Positions 7,346-14,017 of a stretch of DNA of 14,073 nt are shown here, one piece after another. Source of the DNA: Halobacteria archaeon (lineage in GTDB: Bacteria; Pseudomonadota; Gammaproteobacteria; UBA9214). A model generated the notes under the pieces. It searched no databases. It was given only the letters and a program-made list of their open reading frames with translations, and was not told the DNA's origin. Within the stretch, counting starts at the first letter, position 1; every line of letters starts with the position of its first letter. The DNA lies in the NCBI GenBank assembly GCA_013041945.1, contig JABDRC010000023.1, positions 1 through 14,073 on the forward strand, written 5' to 3'. A program made the position numbers and the translations under genes.

Positions 7346-7677
7346 CGTTTATCTGATTCTCTGCTACCCGTCGTATTTCACTGTGAACTGCGTCCAGTAT
7401 TTAGATAGGATCCAACTGACAAAAGGCCCGCACATCAGGCTAAAAGTACAACAATCCACAACTTTGTCAACTGAATTAAATAAATATTTACTTAAATTTC
7501 AATAAAATAGTGAACCCTTCCGCAGATCGCCCCATCGCTGCCGGTTCCACTATGTTTCGTCTTTCAGAATCAAAACTTTAGTGGACCCTGGCACTCTCAT
7601 CCGTCAGCCCGGACCACTCACGGGACAGCACAATAACGGCGATCTGCAGTAGGCCGGTTCCCCGTTTTGTCAGCCGT
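7346..7677. other. Intergenic region between pilB and the polysaccharide locus
   Basis: This 332-bp gap joins the 3' end of the methyltransferase gene to the 5' end of pilB. It contains the pilB promoter and A/T-rich tract (7443-7510). Farther up there is a separated 10-bp inverted pair, GCAGATCGCC (7522-7531) and GGCGATCTGC (7638-7647), and a 9-bp direct repeat GCCGGTTCC (near 7540 and 7653). Both repeats could be chance. I see no convincing gene, RNA or intrinsic terminator. Confidence 0.5.
7443..7470 (-). promoter_or_regulatory. Predicted sigma70 promoter for the pilB operon
   Basis: On the - strand a consensus -35 box TTGACA (7465-7470) is followed after 16 bp by a -10-like TACTTT (7443-7448, 3 of 6 to consensus with the key T, A and final T). 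Directly upstream, 7471-7510 has 35 of 40 A/T bases, resembling an UP element. Transcription would start near 7436, leaving a leader of about 90 nt before pilB. I saw no sigma54 -24/-12 element here. Confidence 0.55.
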
Positions 7678-8385
7678 TCATTCCTGGTGGCCGGTATTCT
7701 GTTCCAGCAGGTGATACACCTGGTACTGCCAGGATAGCGGCCAGCTGGCCAGTGCCACGGCCTGTAATGCACGTACGGGGGCCCTTGGCCAGCCCGCCTG
7801 GTTGATCCATGACCATGACAGAACGTGCAGGTCCTTCCAGCGTCGCAGTATGCGCAGGCCGCCGGCTGTGAAGATCTGCTGCCATTCGTCCAGTGAGCGC
7901 ACCTCCTCTCTGGCGGCCGTCTGGTAGGTGCCGCGATAGAGCCCGAGGCGGCGGGTGAGAAAACCCGAATTGGGCACGAGGATGATGAACGCCGCATCGT
8001 CTTTCGCAACACGCACCATTTCGCGCACCGCCGCGACCGGGTCGAGGAAGTGCTCGAGCGAGCCCAGACAGGTCACCAGGTCGTAGCTGTTGTCGGCAAA
8101 GGGAAGGGACTCGGCAGGTCCGCTGACGAATTCTCCGGCGGGCATATTGTGCCGGCAGATCCCGATCGCCTTCGGGGAAAGGTCGATGCCGGCAGGTATG
8201 GCCCCGCGTTCGCTCGCCGCCATCAGCCAGTTGCCGGTACCACAGGCAATATCGAGCACCTGGTCGCCGGCCTGGACATACTTTTCTGCCATGCGCCGCA
8301 GGTGCCCGGAAACGTAAATTCGGGTGCCGGCGTCGCGGTAATAGACCGTGTCGTAAAACGACCGGATTTCATCATGCTCGCTCAT
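7678..8385 (-). CDS. Class I SAM-dependent methyltransferase
   Basis: A 235-residue Rossmann-fold methyltransferase. Motif I, VLDIACGTGNW (43-53), binds S-adenosylmethionine. GIDLS (66-70) ends strand beta2 with its acidic residue, AESLPFADNSYDLV (91-104) is the post-II segment, and GSLEHFLDP (108-116) follows. This is the Methyltransf_11 pattern, used on sugars, quinones and many small molecules, so the substrate cannot be read from sequence. Its place at the end of a glycosyltransferase operon suggests O-methylation of a glycan or of its end. I chose ATG 8385 because it follows the upstream gene's stop as TAATATG with a 1-nt gap; the open frame extends 67 codons farther but overlaps the glycosyltransferase. 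No good Shine-Dalgarno site is seen, consistent with coupled translation. Confidence 0.88.
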   Translation of the reverse strand: MSEHDEIRSFYDTVYYRDAGTRIYVSGHLRRMAEKYVQAGDQVLDIACGTGNWLMAASERGAIPAGIDLSPKAIGICRHNMPAGEFVSGPAESLPFADNSYDLVTCLGSLEHFLDPVAAVREMVRVAKDDAAFIILVPNSGFLTRRLGLYRGTYQTAAREEVRSLDEWQQIFTAGGLRILRRWKDLHVLSWSWINQAGWPRAPVRALQAVALASWPLSWQYQVYHLLEQNTGHQE

Positions 8386-8386
8386 A

Positions 8387-9535
8387 TTACCGGCTTGCCT
8401 TTTCCGTGGTGCAGCCATGCAGGATTTGCTGCAGTTTATCGCCGAAATTGTCCCAATGAAAGGATGCAGCGTGCGCCCGGCAGGATTCCGCCGACAGCCC
8501 TGCAGGTTCACCGTTGAGCAGGCCCCTGACAGCCGAACTGAATGCCCGGTAGTCTCCGGCCGGTACCAGCAGGCCTGACTTGCCATGCTCTATAGCATCA
8601 CCGACGCCGCCCTCGTCAAAGGCGACGGTCGGCAGGCCGTGCGCTGCCGCTTCAACGGCCACCATGCCGAAGCCCTCCACATCGCCATCCACAGCGCGCA
8701 GCGGAAACACCAGGCAGTCCGCATCGGCGTAGGCCGCGGTCAGCGCCGGCTCGTCCACGCGTCCGGGTAACAGTACGTGGTCTTCAAGACCGGTCGCCTC
8801 GATCGCCCGGCGTATGGCGGCGAGTACGGGGCCTCCGCTGGCCAATGCATCTGCCGGTTCGTCGCCGATAATAACCAGCACGGTATCGGGAAACGCCGAC
8901 ACGATATCCGGCAGCGCATGCCGGATGAATTCCGCGATACCCTTGCGCGGGATAAGGCGGCCGACCGACAGCAGCAGGCTGTTGTTCTGCAGGTTGTGCT
9001 GCCTGCGGAAGTTGCCCGCCTGTGCTGACCGTGCCGGCAGGTCGACGCCCGGGTGCAGTACGACCATGCGTTCCTGCCTGATGCCGGCCGCTGCGGCCAG
9101 CGCGCCGGTATTTTTGCTGTTGACGATGACCAGGTCGCTGCGCCGAATGGCAGGCACGAAGACCGACTGGTACAGCCGGTTCTTCACGATCAGGTCCAGA
9201 CCGTGAATGAACACGATACAGGGCGCGCGGTTGATTCTGGCCGCAAGCAGCGCAAACAGGCCGGTCATGCCGCTGCCGGCAATGCACAGGGTGTAGCGTC
9301 TGCCCAGCGATGCACGCAGGGTGTTGAACAGGACTGTCAGCAAAAACCATGGCAAGGGTCTGACCGGACACTCGTAGACCCTGCTGTTGTCGTCGCAATA
9401 CCGTTTGCTGCCGGCGGGACCGATCAGGTCACAGGGGGCGCGGTTGTTGACCTGTTTGTATATATTGCCGACAAGCCGCTCCATGCCGCCGACCAGTGGC
9501 GGAAAGTTGCGGGTGATGAGCAGGACGGGTTTCAC
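8387..9535 (-). CDS. Glycosyltransferase, GT4 family
   Basis: A 382-residue GT-B fold glycosyltransferase of the retaining GT4 type. The N-terminal acceptor domain starts with a beta strand and the loop FPPLVGGMERLV (11-22), the usual GT4 glycine-rich loop. HGLDL (111-115) and VVLHPGVD (158-165) follow. In the donor domain LSVGRLIPRKGI (189-200) and the E-x7-E motif EGFGMVAVEAAAHGLPTV (287-304, Glu287 and Glu295) are intact, so it should be active. It transfers a sugar from a nucleotide donor to a lipid-linked or growing glycan on the cytoplasmic face. Donor and acceptor are unknown; the overall look is PimB-like. The start is a GTG (9535), 15 bp after the GT2 stop. Its stop is joined to the methyltransferase start (TAATATG). 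Confidence 0.9.
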   Translation of the reverse strand: MKPVLLITRNFPPLVGGMERLVGNIYKQVNNRAPCDLIGPAGSKRYCDDNSRVYECPVRPLPWFLLTVLFNTLRASLGRRYTLCIAGSGMTGLFALLAARINRAPCIVFIHGLDLIVKNRLYQSVFVPAIRRSDLVIVNSKNTGALAAAAGIRQERMVVLHPGVDLPARSAQAGNFRRQHNLQNNSLLLSVGRLIPRKGIAEFIRHALPDIVSAFPDTVLVIIGDEPADALASGGPVLAAIRRAIEATGLEDHVLLPGRVDEPALTAAYADADCLVFPLRAVDGDVEGFGMVAVEAAAHGLPTVAFDEGGVGDAIEHGKSGLLVPAGDYRAFSSAVRGLLNGEPAGLSAESCRAHAASFHWDNFGDKLQQILHGCTTEKASR

Positions 9536-9550
9536 GGGCCGGTAGTACCG

Positions 9551-10441
9551 TCAGTGGCTGCCGGCCAGGTTTCGAATCCTGGCAAAGAAGTACATCAGCG
9601 TGTACCGGGTCATGTTGAGGAATACACCCAGTGGATACAGGCCCGGTACCGGGTAATGCAGGCGGAACAGGGAAACCAGGTCCCTGATATTACGGTGCGA
9701 GCGGCGATTGGTGAAGGAGTCTATAAATTGTGACAGTGTCATATGTCGGAGCCGGCTTGCCAGGGTCGTCGTACTTTCGTCGATATCCACCAGGGTGTTT
9801 TGCGCGATATATTGATGAATGCCGTTTTGCCTGCAGCGCAGAAAAAAGTCGTGGTCTGCCCAGTAGTGCGGAAGATCGACATCGTTGAACAGGCCGATTT
9901 TGCCGAAAATGCCTGCCGGTATCAGGGTGCCGCGCCCGCCCATGATAAGCGACGTGCTCCGGAGGCCGGTGCTGTCCGGGCTGTATAAAGACTTGCCGGG
10001 AAGCAACAGTGTGGGGAAGCCGAGCAGAAACAGGGTGCCGCCACGCCTGGTTATGATTTCGCCGGAGTTCAGGTTTCTGTGCACGGGTGCGATTATAGCG
10101 TCCGGGTTCGATGAGCTGTGACTGAGCAGGATCTCCACGGTGTCATGAGAAACATAGCAGTCGTTATTCAGGAGCATGATCAGGTCTGCGCCCTGTTCCA
10201 GCGCAGTCCTTACGCCGAGATTCGTTGCACCGGTCCACCACAGATCATCGGTTCCCGGTACGCGAATGATGTCGGGATACTCCTTTTCCAGCCCCTCACG
10301 CGTGCCGTCTGTCGAACCATGGTCCACGACGATAATGCTGAAATCCGTGATACTGCCGCCCAGCAGATGCGCAAGACACTTTTGCGTTTGCTCCCAGCGG
10401 TTGAGCACCGGGATAATGATAAAAAGATCTTTTTCGCGCAT
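9551..10441 (-). CDS. Glycosyltransferase, GT2 family
   Basis: A 296-residue GT-A fold, inverting-type glycosyltransferase. Family motifs are FIIIPVLNRWEQTQKCL (7-23), VVDHGSTDGT (38-47), WWTGATNLGV (68-77) and the metal-binding LLNNDCYV (90-97), where the family's DxD appears as NND. Later come GRGTLIPAGIFGKIGLFND and HYWADHDFFLRCR, the C-terminal GT2 acceptor-side motif with its acidic pair. The relatives I recognise are rhamnosyltransferase-like enzymes of O-antigen loci, but the sugar is not predictable. The last 35 residues are hydrophobic and may lie on the membrane. ATG 10441 fits the family start. It heads the leftward arm and may be translated from a leaderless transcript (see the -10 box at 10448-10453). 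Confidence 0.9.
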   Translation of the reverse strand: MREKDLFIIIPVLNRWEQTQKCLAHLLGGSITDFSIIVVDHGSTDGTREGLEKEYPDIIRVPGTDDLWWTGATNLGVRTALEQGADLIMLLNNDCYVSHDTVEILLSHSSSNPDAIIAPVHRNLNSGEIITRRGGTLFLLGFPTLLLPGKSLYSPDSTGLRSTSLIMGGRGTLIPAGIFGKIGLFNDVDLPHYWADHDFFLRCRQNGIHQYIAQNTLVDIDESTTTLASRLRHMTLSQFIDSFTNRRSHRNIRDLVSLFRLHYPVPGLYPLGVFLNMTRYTLMYFFARIRNLAGSH

Positions 10442-10447
10442 CCCGCT

Positions 10448-10453
10448 ATTATA
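10448..10453 (-). promoter_or_regulatory. Candidate -10 box for the leftward polysaccharide operon
   Basis: A perfect TATAAT reads leftward and ends 6 nt before the GT2 start codon, so transcription would begin at or next to the A of the ATG. The -35 position shows only CTGTAA at 17-bp spacing, a poor match. Either the transcript is leaderless or the real promoter lies farther up and this match is chance. Confidence 0.3.
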
Positions 10454-10518
10454 TTCGTCGCAACAATCGGTTACAGTCTTTTCGTGAACGCCATGCAATG
10501 TGCCGTCCCGGTCCGTCA

Positions 10519-11637
10519 ATGAAGATCCTGATCCTGTCAAAACGTATCTACACCAACAAGGACCTGGTCGCTGATCGCTATGGGCGCGTGTACGAGTTTT
10601 CGCGCGAGCTGGCACGATGCGGTCACCAGGTGCGCGGTGTGGCGCTGGATTACCGGCGGGGTATGCATGACGAATGGACGGATGCGGAGGATGCGAATCC
10701 CCGCTGGCTTGCATACCCGCTCTCTCCGGGTCCGGTGCGGGGCCTGCGGCGCTATTACCGCGAGGTCCGGGCGCTGTTGAAAGCCTGGCAGCCGGACGTG
10801 CTGCTTTCCGTGTCTGATGTTTATCACGTGATTCTCGGCGACTGGCTTGCCAGGAAATATGCTGTCAATCATGTTGTCGACCTGTATGACAATTACGAGA
10901 GTTTCGGCGCAGCCAGGCTACCCGGTGTTATCGGCCGCTACCGGAAGGCCTTGCGCCGTGCCGGGGGGATCAGCTGCGTCAGTGCGAGCCTCGGAAATTA
11001 CCTCCGCGAGCAGGTGGGGACGCACAGTGAACCCCGGGTGATTCACAATGCGCTTGACAAGGACAACTTCCATCCCATGGACAGGGATGAGTGCAGGCGG
11101 CGGCTTGGCTTGCCGGTGTCGTGCAGGATTGCCGGTCTTGGCGGCTCCATATCGGAATATCGCGGGGTGAATGCAGTATTCCGGGCGCATCGCTCGCTGA
11201 TCGAGAGCGGCCGCGAGATCCACCTCGCCCTGGCCGGGGCCGTTGCCGCGGATGCCGAAATTCCTGAATCCCCCTTTATTCACTACCTCGGCGAGCTGGA
11301 CTATGCCGACATGCCGTATTTCTACAATGCCCTCGATGTCGGCATCATTACCAACAAGGACAACCCGTTCTCGAGGTACTGCTTCCCGCAGAAGTTCTTC
11401 GAGCTGTGCGCCTGCGCGCGGCCGGTCGTGGTCGCTGCGGTTGGTGATGTCAGCGAATACATCAGTCCCTGCGAGCAGGGACTGTTTCCACCGGGTGACA
11501 GCCACCGGCTTGCGCTTGCACTGGAAAAGCAGCTCGAGTCACCCTGCCTGGCGCAGGTCACGGTACCTGACTGGGCGGAGCAGGGTGCAAGGCTGGCCGG
11601 CTTGCTGGAGACGCTTGAACCGGTGCCGGCCCTGTAA
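10519..11637 (+). CDS. Glycosyltransferase, GT4-like (GT-B fold)
   Basis: A 372-residue protein heading the rightward arm. It starts with a beta strand MKILILSKRIY and a loop with DRYGRVYEFSRELARCGHQV (19-38), typical of GT-B N-terminal domains. VVDLYDNYESF (119-129) and RVIHNALDKDNFHP (173-186) resemble the inter-domain region. In the donor domain CFPQKFFELCACARPVVV (288-305) corresponds to the P-x-K-x-x-E-x3-C-x-x-PVV motif of GT4 enzymes, with Glu295; the first glutamate of a classical E-x7-E is not present (Pro289-Gln291 region instead). It probably adds one sugar during glycan assembly at the inner membrane. An in-frame ATG at 10498 would add 7 residues; I prefer 10519 because the protein then begins at the first strand. 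It faces the GT2 gene with 77 bp between start codons. Confidence 0.87.
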   Translation: MKILILSKRIYTNKDLVADRYGRVYEFSRELARCGHQVRGVALDYRRGMHDEWTDAEDANPRWLAYPLSPGPVRGLRRYYREVRALLKAWQPDVLLSVSDVYHVILGDWLARKYAVNHVVDLYDNYESFGAARLPGVIGRYRKALRRAGGISCVSASLGNYLREQVGTHSEPRVIHNALDKDNFHPMDRDECRRRLGLPVSCRIAGLGGSISEYRGVNAVFRAHRSLIESGREIHLALAGAVAADAEIPESPFIHYLGELDYADMPYFYNALDVGIITNKDNPFSRYCFPQKFFELCACARPVVVAAVGDVSEYISPCEQGLFPPGDSHRLALALEKQLESPCLAQVTVPDWAEQGARLAGLLETLEPVPAL

Positions 11638-11691
11638 CCCGGCGCTTCAGAAACGCGTTCCAGGGCCGATACCTGTAGTCGCCAGGGTCAG

Positions 11692-11719
11692 TTGTCGATT
11701 TTCGAGTTACATGTATATT
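11692..11719 (+). promoter_or_regulatory. Predicted promoter upstream of the aminotransferase gene
   Basis: TTGTCG (11692-11697, 4 of 6 to the -35 consensus), a 16-bp spacer, then TATATT (11714-11719, 5 of 6 to the -10 consensus). Transcription would start near 11726, giving a leader of about 67 nt before the ATG at 11793. It lies in the 155-bp gap between the GT4-like and aminotransferase genes, the longest gap in the first half of this arm. Confidence 0.45.
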
Positions 11720-11792
11720 AAGGACATTTATCCGGGCGGACGGTGCGCCACGCGGCTGACGAGCCAAACTACGCGAATAGCTGTCGGATCCT

Positions 11793-12902
11793 ATGACCAA
11801 AACCACCTATGTCACCGAGCCATTCCTCCCGCCGCTGGATGAATACATCCCGTATCTGGAACAAATCTGGGAAAACAAGCGCCTGACCAACAACGGACCG
11901 TTTCACCGCGAGTTCGAGAGTGCGCTGTGCGATTACCTGGGAGTAGAACACCTGTCGCTGTTTACCAGCGGTACCATCGCGCTCGTGACTGCCCTGCAGG
12001 TGTTGCGGATAAGTGGTGAGGTGATTACTACGCCGTATTCCTTTGTGGCCACGGCCCATTCCCTGCTCTGGAATAATATCAAGCCGGTATTTATCGACAT
12101 TGATCCGGCGACATGCAATCTGGATGCGGACAAGATCGAGGCCGCTATCACTCCGCATACGACGGCTATCCTGCCGGTCCACTGCTACGGAAACCCCGCC
12201 AATGTCGAGCAGATCGGGCAGATCGCCGATATTTACGGACTCAAGGTTATCTATGATGCGGCGCATGCCTTCGGCGTGAAGTACAGGGGCGAGAGCCTGT
12301 TAAGGCATGGCGACCTGTCGGTCCTGAGTTTTCATGCTACCAAGGTGTTCAATACCTTCGAGGGCGGTGCCATCGTATGTCCCGATGCAAAAACGAAACA
12401 GCGGATCGACTTTCTGAAGAATTTCGGATTTGCCAATGAAGTGACCGTGATGGCGCCCGGCATCAACGGGAAGATGAACGAGGTGCAGGCTTCATTCGGC
12501 CTGCTGCAGCTGAAATACATTGATCAGGTCATAGCGCGTCGAAGGGATATCGACCATCGTTACAGGGAACTGTTGAATGGGGTGAAGGGAATAAGCCTGC
12601 TTCCCGAGCCGGAAGATACGCAAAGAAATTATGCTTACTTCCCGATCCTGGTCAGGCCCGATTACAGCCAGACCAGGGATGAGCTTTACCAAACGCTCAT
12701 GGATAACGATATTCATCCTCGCCGCTACTTCTACCCGTTAATCAGCAGTATGCCAATGTACCGTGGATTGCCATCAGTTGACGCAGCAGGCCTGGCTGTG
12801 GCTGCGCAGGTGGCAGACCAGGTGCTTTGTTTGCCGATGTTTCCCGAGCTGGAAGAAGATGTTATTGAAAAAATCTGCGCTATTGTTTCAGGCGCAAGGT
12901 GA
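11793..12902 (+). CDS. VioA-like nucleotide-sugar aminotransferase (DegT/DnrJ/EryC1/StrS family)
   Basis: A 369-residue PLP-dependent aminotransferase. It matches the 4-ketosugar transaminase type, and the N-terminus TEPFLPPLDEYIPYLEQIW (8-26) with LTNNGPFHREFE (31-42) is characteristic of VioA-like enzymes, which make dTDP-4-amino-4,6-dideoxy-D-glucose (viosamine) from the 4-keto sugar and glutamate. Cofactor-site features are SGT (59-61), Asp155 in YDAAHAFG (154-161) and the Schiff-base Lys184 in SFHATKVFNTFEGG (179-192). NFGF, GINGKMNEVQA and RRYFYPLIS follow as in the family. Whether the product has the gluco or galacto configuration cannot be decided here. A GGA sits 6 nt before the ATG, and a promoter is predicted at 11692-11719. 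It implies that an RmlA/RmlB-type supply of dTDP-4-keto-6-deoxyglucose exists elsewhere in the genome. Confidence 0.92.
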   Translation: MTKTTYVTEPFLPPLDEYIPYLEQIWENKRLTNNGPFHREFESALCDYLGVEHLSLFTSGTIALVTALQVLRISGEVITTPYSFVATAHSLLWNNIKPVFIDIDPATCNLDADKIEAAITPHTTAILPVHCYGNPANVEQIGQIADIYGLKVIYDAAHAFGVKYRGESLLRHGDLSVLSFHATKVFNTFEGGAIVCPDAKTKQRIDFLKNFGFANEVTVMAPGINGKMNEVQASFGLLQLKYIDQVIARRRDIDHRYRELLNGVKGISLLPEPEDTQRNYAYFPILVRPDYSQTRDELYQTLMDNDIHPRRYFYPLISSMPMYRGLPSVDAAGLAVAAQVADQVLCLPMFPELEEDVIEKICAIVSGAR

Positions 12903-13123
12903 AGCATACCTTCATTCGGATTTCCGGATATTCCAGTATGAATACAAATAAATTCCTTTTCATGCAGCAATGCCAGGCTAAATCGCAGGCGAGCCATCTG
13001 GAAAGCAGTCATGCGGCCCTCGGGAACCCTGCAGTCAGGGACAGAAGGCGCGACTGCCTGAATGAGGCTGTAAGAGACGACACTTTTAGTAAAGCTGGCA
13101 AGACTGACTGCGAAGGTTTCTAA
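12899..13123 (+). CDS. Possible small protein between the aminotransferase and WbqC-like genes (doubtful)
   Basis: A 74-codon frame starts at a GTG that overlaps the aminotransferase stop (GTGA) and ends in a TAA one base before the WbqC-like ATG (TAATATG). It therefore fills the gap exactly. The product is polar, rich in Ser, Asp, Arg and Cys, has no hydrophobic segment and matches no family I know. Third-position GC is about 55% (41 of 74), which gives little coding signal. An internal ATG at 12938 is an alternative start. No Shine-Dalgarno site is visible. Tiling with coupling-type junctions favours a gene; the unstructured composition favours chance or a decayed remnant. I lean to the latter. 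Confidence 0.25.
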   Translation: MKHTFIRISGYSSMNTNKFLFMQQCQAKSQASHLESSHAALGNPAVRDRRRDCLNEAVRDDTFSKAGKTDCEGF

Positions 13124-13124
13124 T

Positions 13125-13826
13125 ATGAGAGTCGGGATAATGCAGCCCTATTTCCTGCCTTACCCGGGGTATTTCAGTCTGATTGCACAATGCGACAAAT
13201 GGGTGGTGTTTGATACGCCCCAGTACATTCGACACGGTTGGGTTAACCGTAATCGTGTTCTGCACCCGACAAAAGACTGGCAGTACATAGGCGTTCCGCT
13301 GGTAAAGCACAAGCGCGGTACGGCAATCGGGGATATCCGGATTTCGAACAACTCGGACTGGGCCGGAAAAATTCTCCACCAGCTGGAGCACTACAGGAAG
13401 AAGGCGCCATATTACAACAGCACACGGGAATTCCTGGCGGCGTGTTTTGAAAACAAAAGCGAGTCCCTGGTAGAGCTGAATATTGAATTGATGCAGAAAG
13501 TCTGTGCCAGTCTGGATATCGGATTTGACTATCTGGTTTCATCCAGGATGGATATAGACCTCGATAAAATACAGGGTCCTGGTGACTGGGCGCTGGTAAT
13601 TTCCGAAATGCTTGGCGCAAGCGAGTACATCAATCCACCTGGCGGCGAACATCTGTTTGACAAGGCGGCATTTTCGGCGGCCGGAATAGATTTGATAATC
13701 CAGCAGTATGAAAATATGAGTTATCCATGTCCGGGTTACGAGTATGTACCTGGTTTGTCAATCGTTGATGCAATGATGTGGAATGCACCTGAAAAGATTT
13801 GCGAACACATCAGGGCTACCACATAG
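13125..13826 (+). CDS. WbqC-like family protein
   Basis: A 233-residue protein of the WbqC-like family, found in O-antigen and other polysaccharide clusters. The family signature is at the start: MQPYFLPYPGYFSLI (6-20), then FDTPQYIRHGWVNRNRV (29-45). Downstream are WQYIGVPL, ASEYINPPGGEHLFD and the conserved C-terminal YPCPGYEYVPGLSIVDAMMW (about 205-224). The biochemical role is not settled to my knowledge. Its regular company with amino-sugar aminotransferases, as here, suggests a part in modifying or acylating the 4-amino sugar; this is inference. No signal peptide or membrane helix is seen, so it should be cytoplasmic. The start ATG follows the preceding frame's stop as TAATATG, and AAGG in GAAGGTTTC about 9 nt upstream is a plausible ribosome site. 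GC is lower than in the left half of the window. Confidence 0.88.
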   Translation: MRVGIMQPYFLPYPGYFSLIAQCDKWVVFDTPQYIRHGWVNRNRVLHPTKDWQYIGVPLVKHKRGTAIGDIRISNNSDWAGKILHQLEHYRKKAPYYNSTREFLAACFENKSESLVELNIELMQKVCASLDIGFDYLVSSRMDIDLDKIQGPGDWALVISEMLGASEYINPPGGEHLFDKAAFSAAGIDLIIQQYENMSYPCPGYEYVPGLSIVDAMMWNAPEKICEHIRATT

Positions 13827-14017
13827 GCGAGAACAGGCCCGATGCGGCATGGCCAGGGATGTATCTGTTTTTCCGCGAAGTCGATAACAGTGTATCTGAA
13901 TTACATAATCAGACAGGAATCCCGATATTCGATGTCCAGACACTCCGTAGACGAGAATGACAGGCTCTGTTTTGTGTGCGTTCACCATTTCCGCAGTATC
14001 CTGATATTACTCAATCC
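13827..14017 (+). other. Gap between WbqC-like and flippase genes with short frames
   Basis: No recognised gene lies in these 191 bp. Two short frames exist: an ATG frame at 13859-13960 (33 residues, starting MYLFFREVDNS) and one at 13932-14021 (29 residues), whose TGA overlaps the flippase ATG as ATGA. Neither has a good ribosome site or known similarity, and both may be chance. No terminator or clear promoter is seen. Confidence 0.35.

Noticed and set aside
6089..7408. A 439-codon open frame on the + strand, antisense to pilB
   Set aside because: It lies over an unmistakable PilB on the other strand. Long antisense frames are common in GC-rich coding DNA, and its translation has low-complexity charged composition with no family motifs.
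7522..7647. A 10-bp inverted pair and a 9-bp direct repeat as mobile-element ends
   Set aside because: The arms are short and widely spaced, there is no transposase or target-site duplication, and the interval is too small to be a recognisable element.
8386..8586. N-terminal extension of the methyltransferase by 67 codons
   Set aside because: It overlaps the end of the GT4 gene, and ATG 8385 gives a normal family N-terminus with a TAATATG junction.
11638..11792. A JUMPstart/ops (GGCGGTAG) element for RfaH control of the polysaccharide operon
   Set aside because: I looked for it in the gaps of the polysaccharide region, including this one, and did not see the motif.
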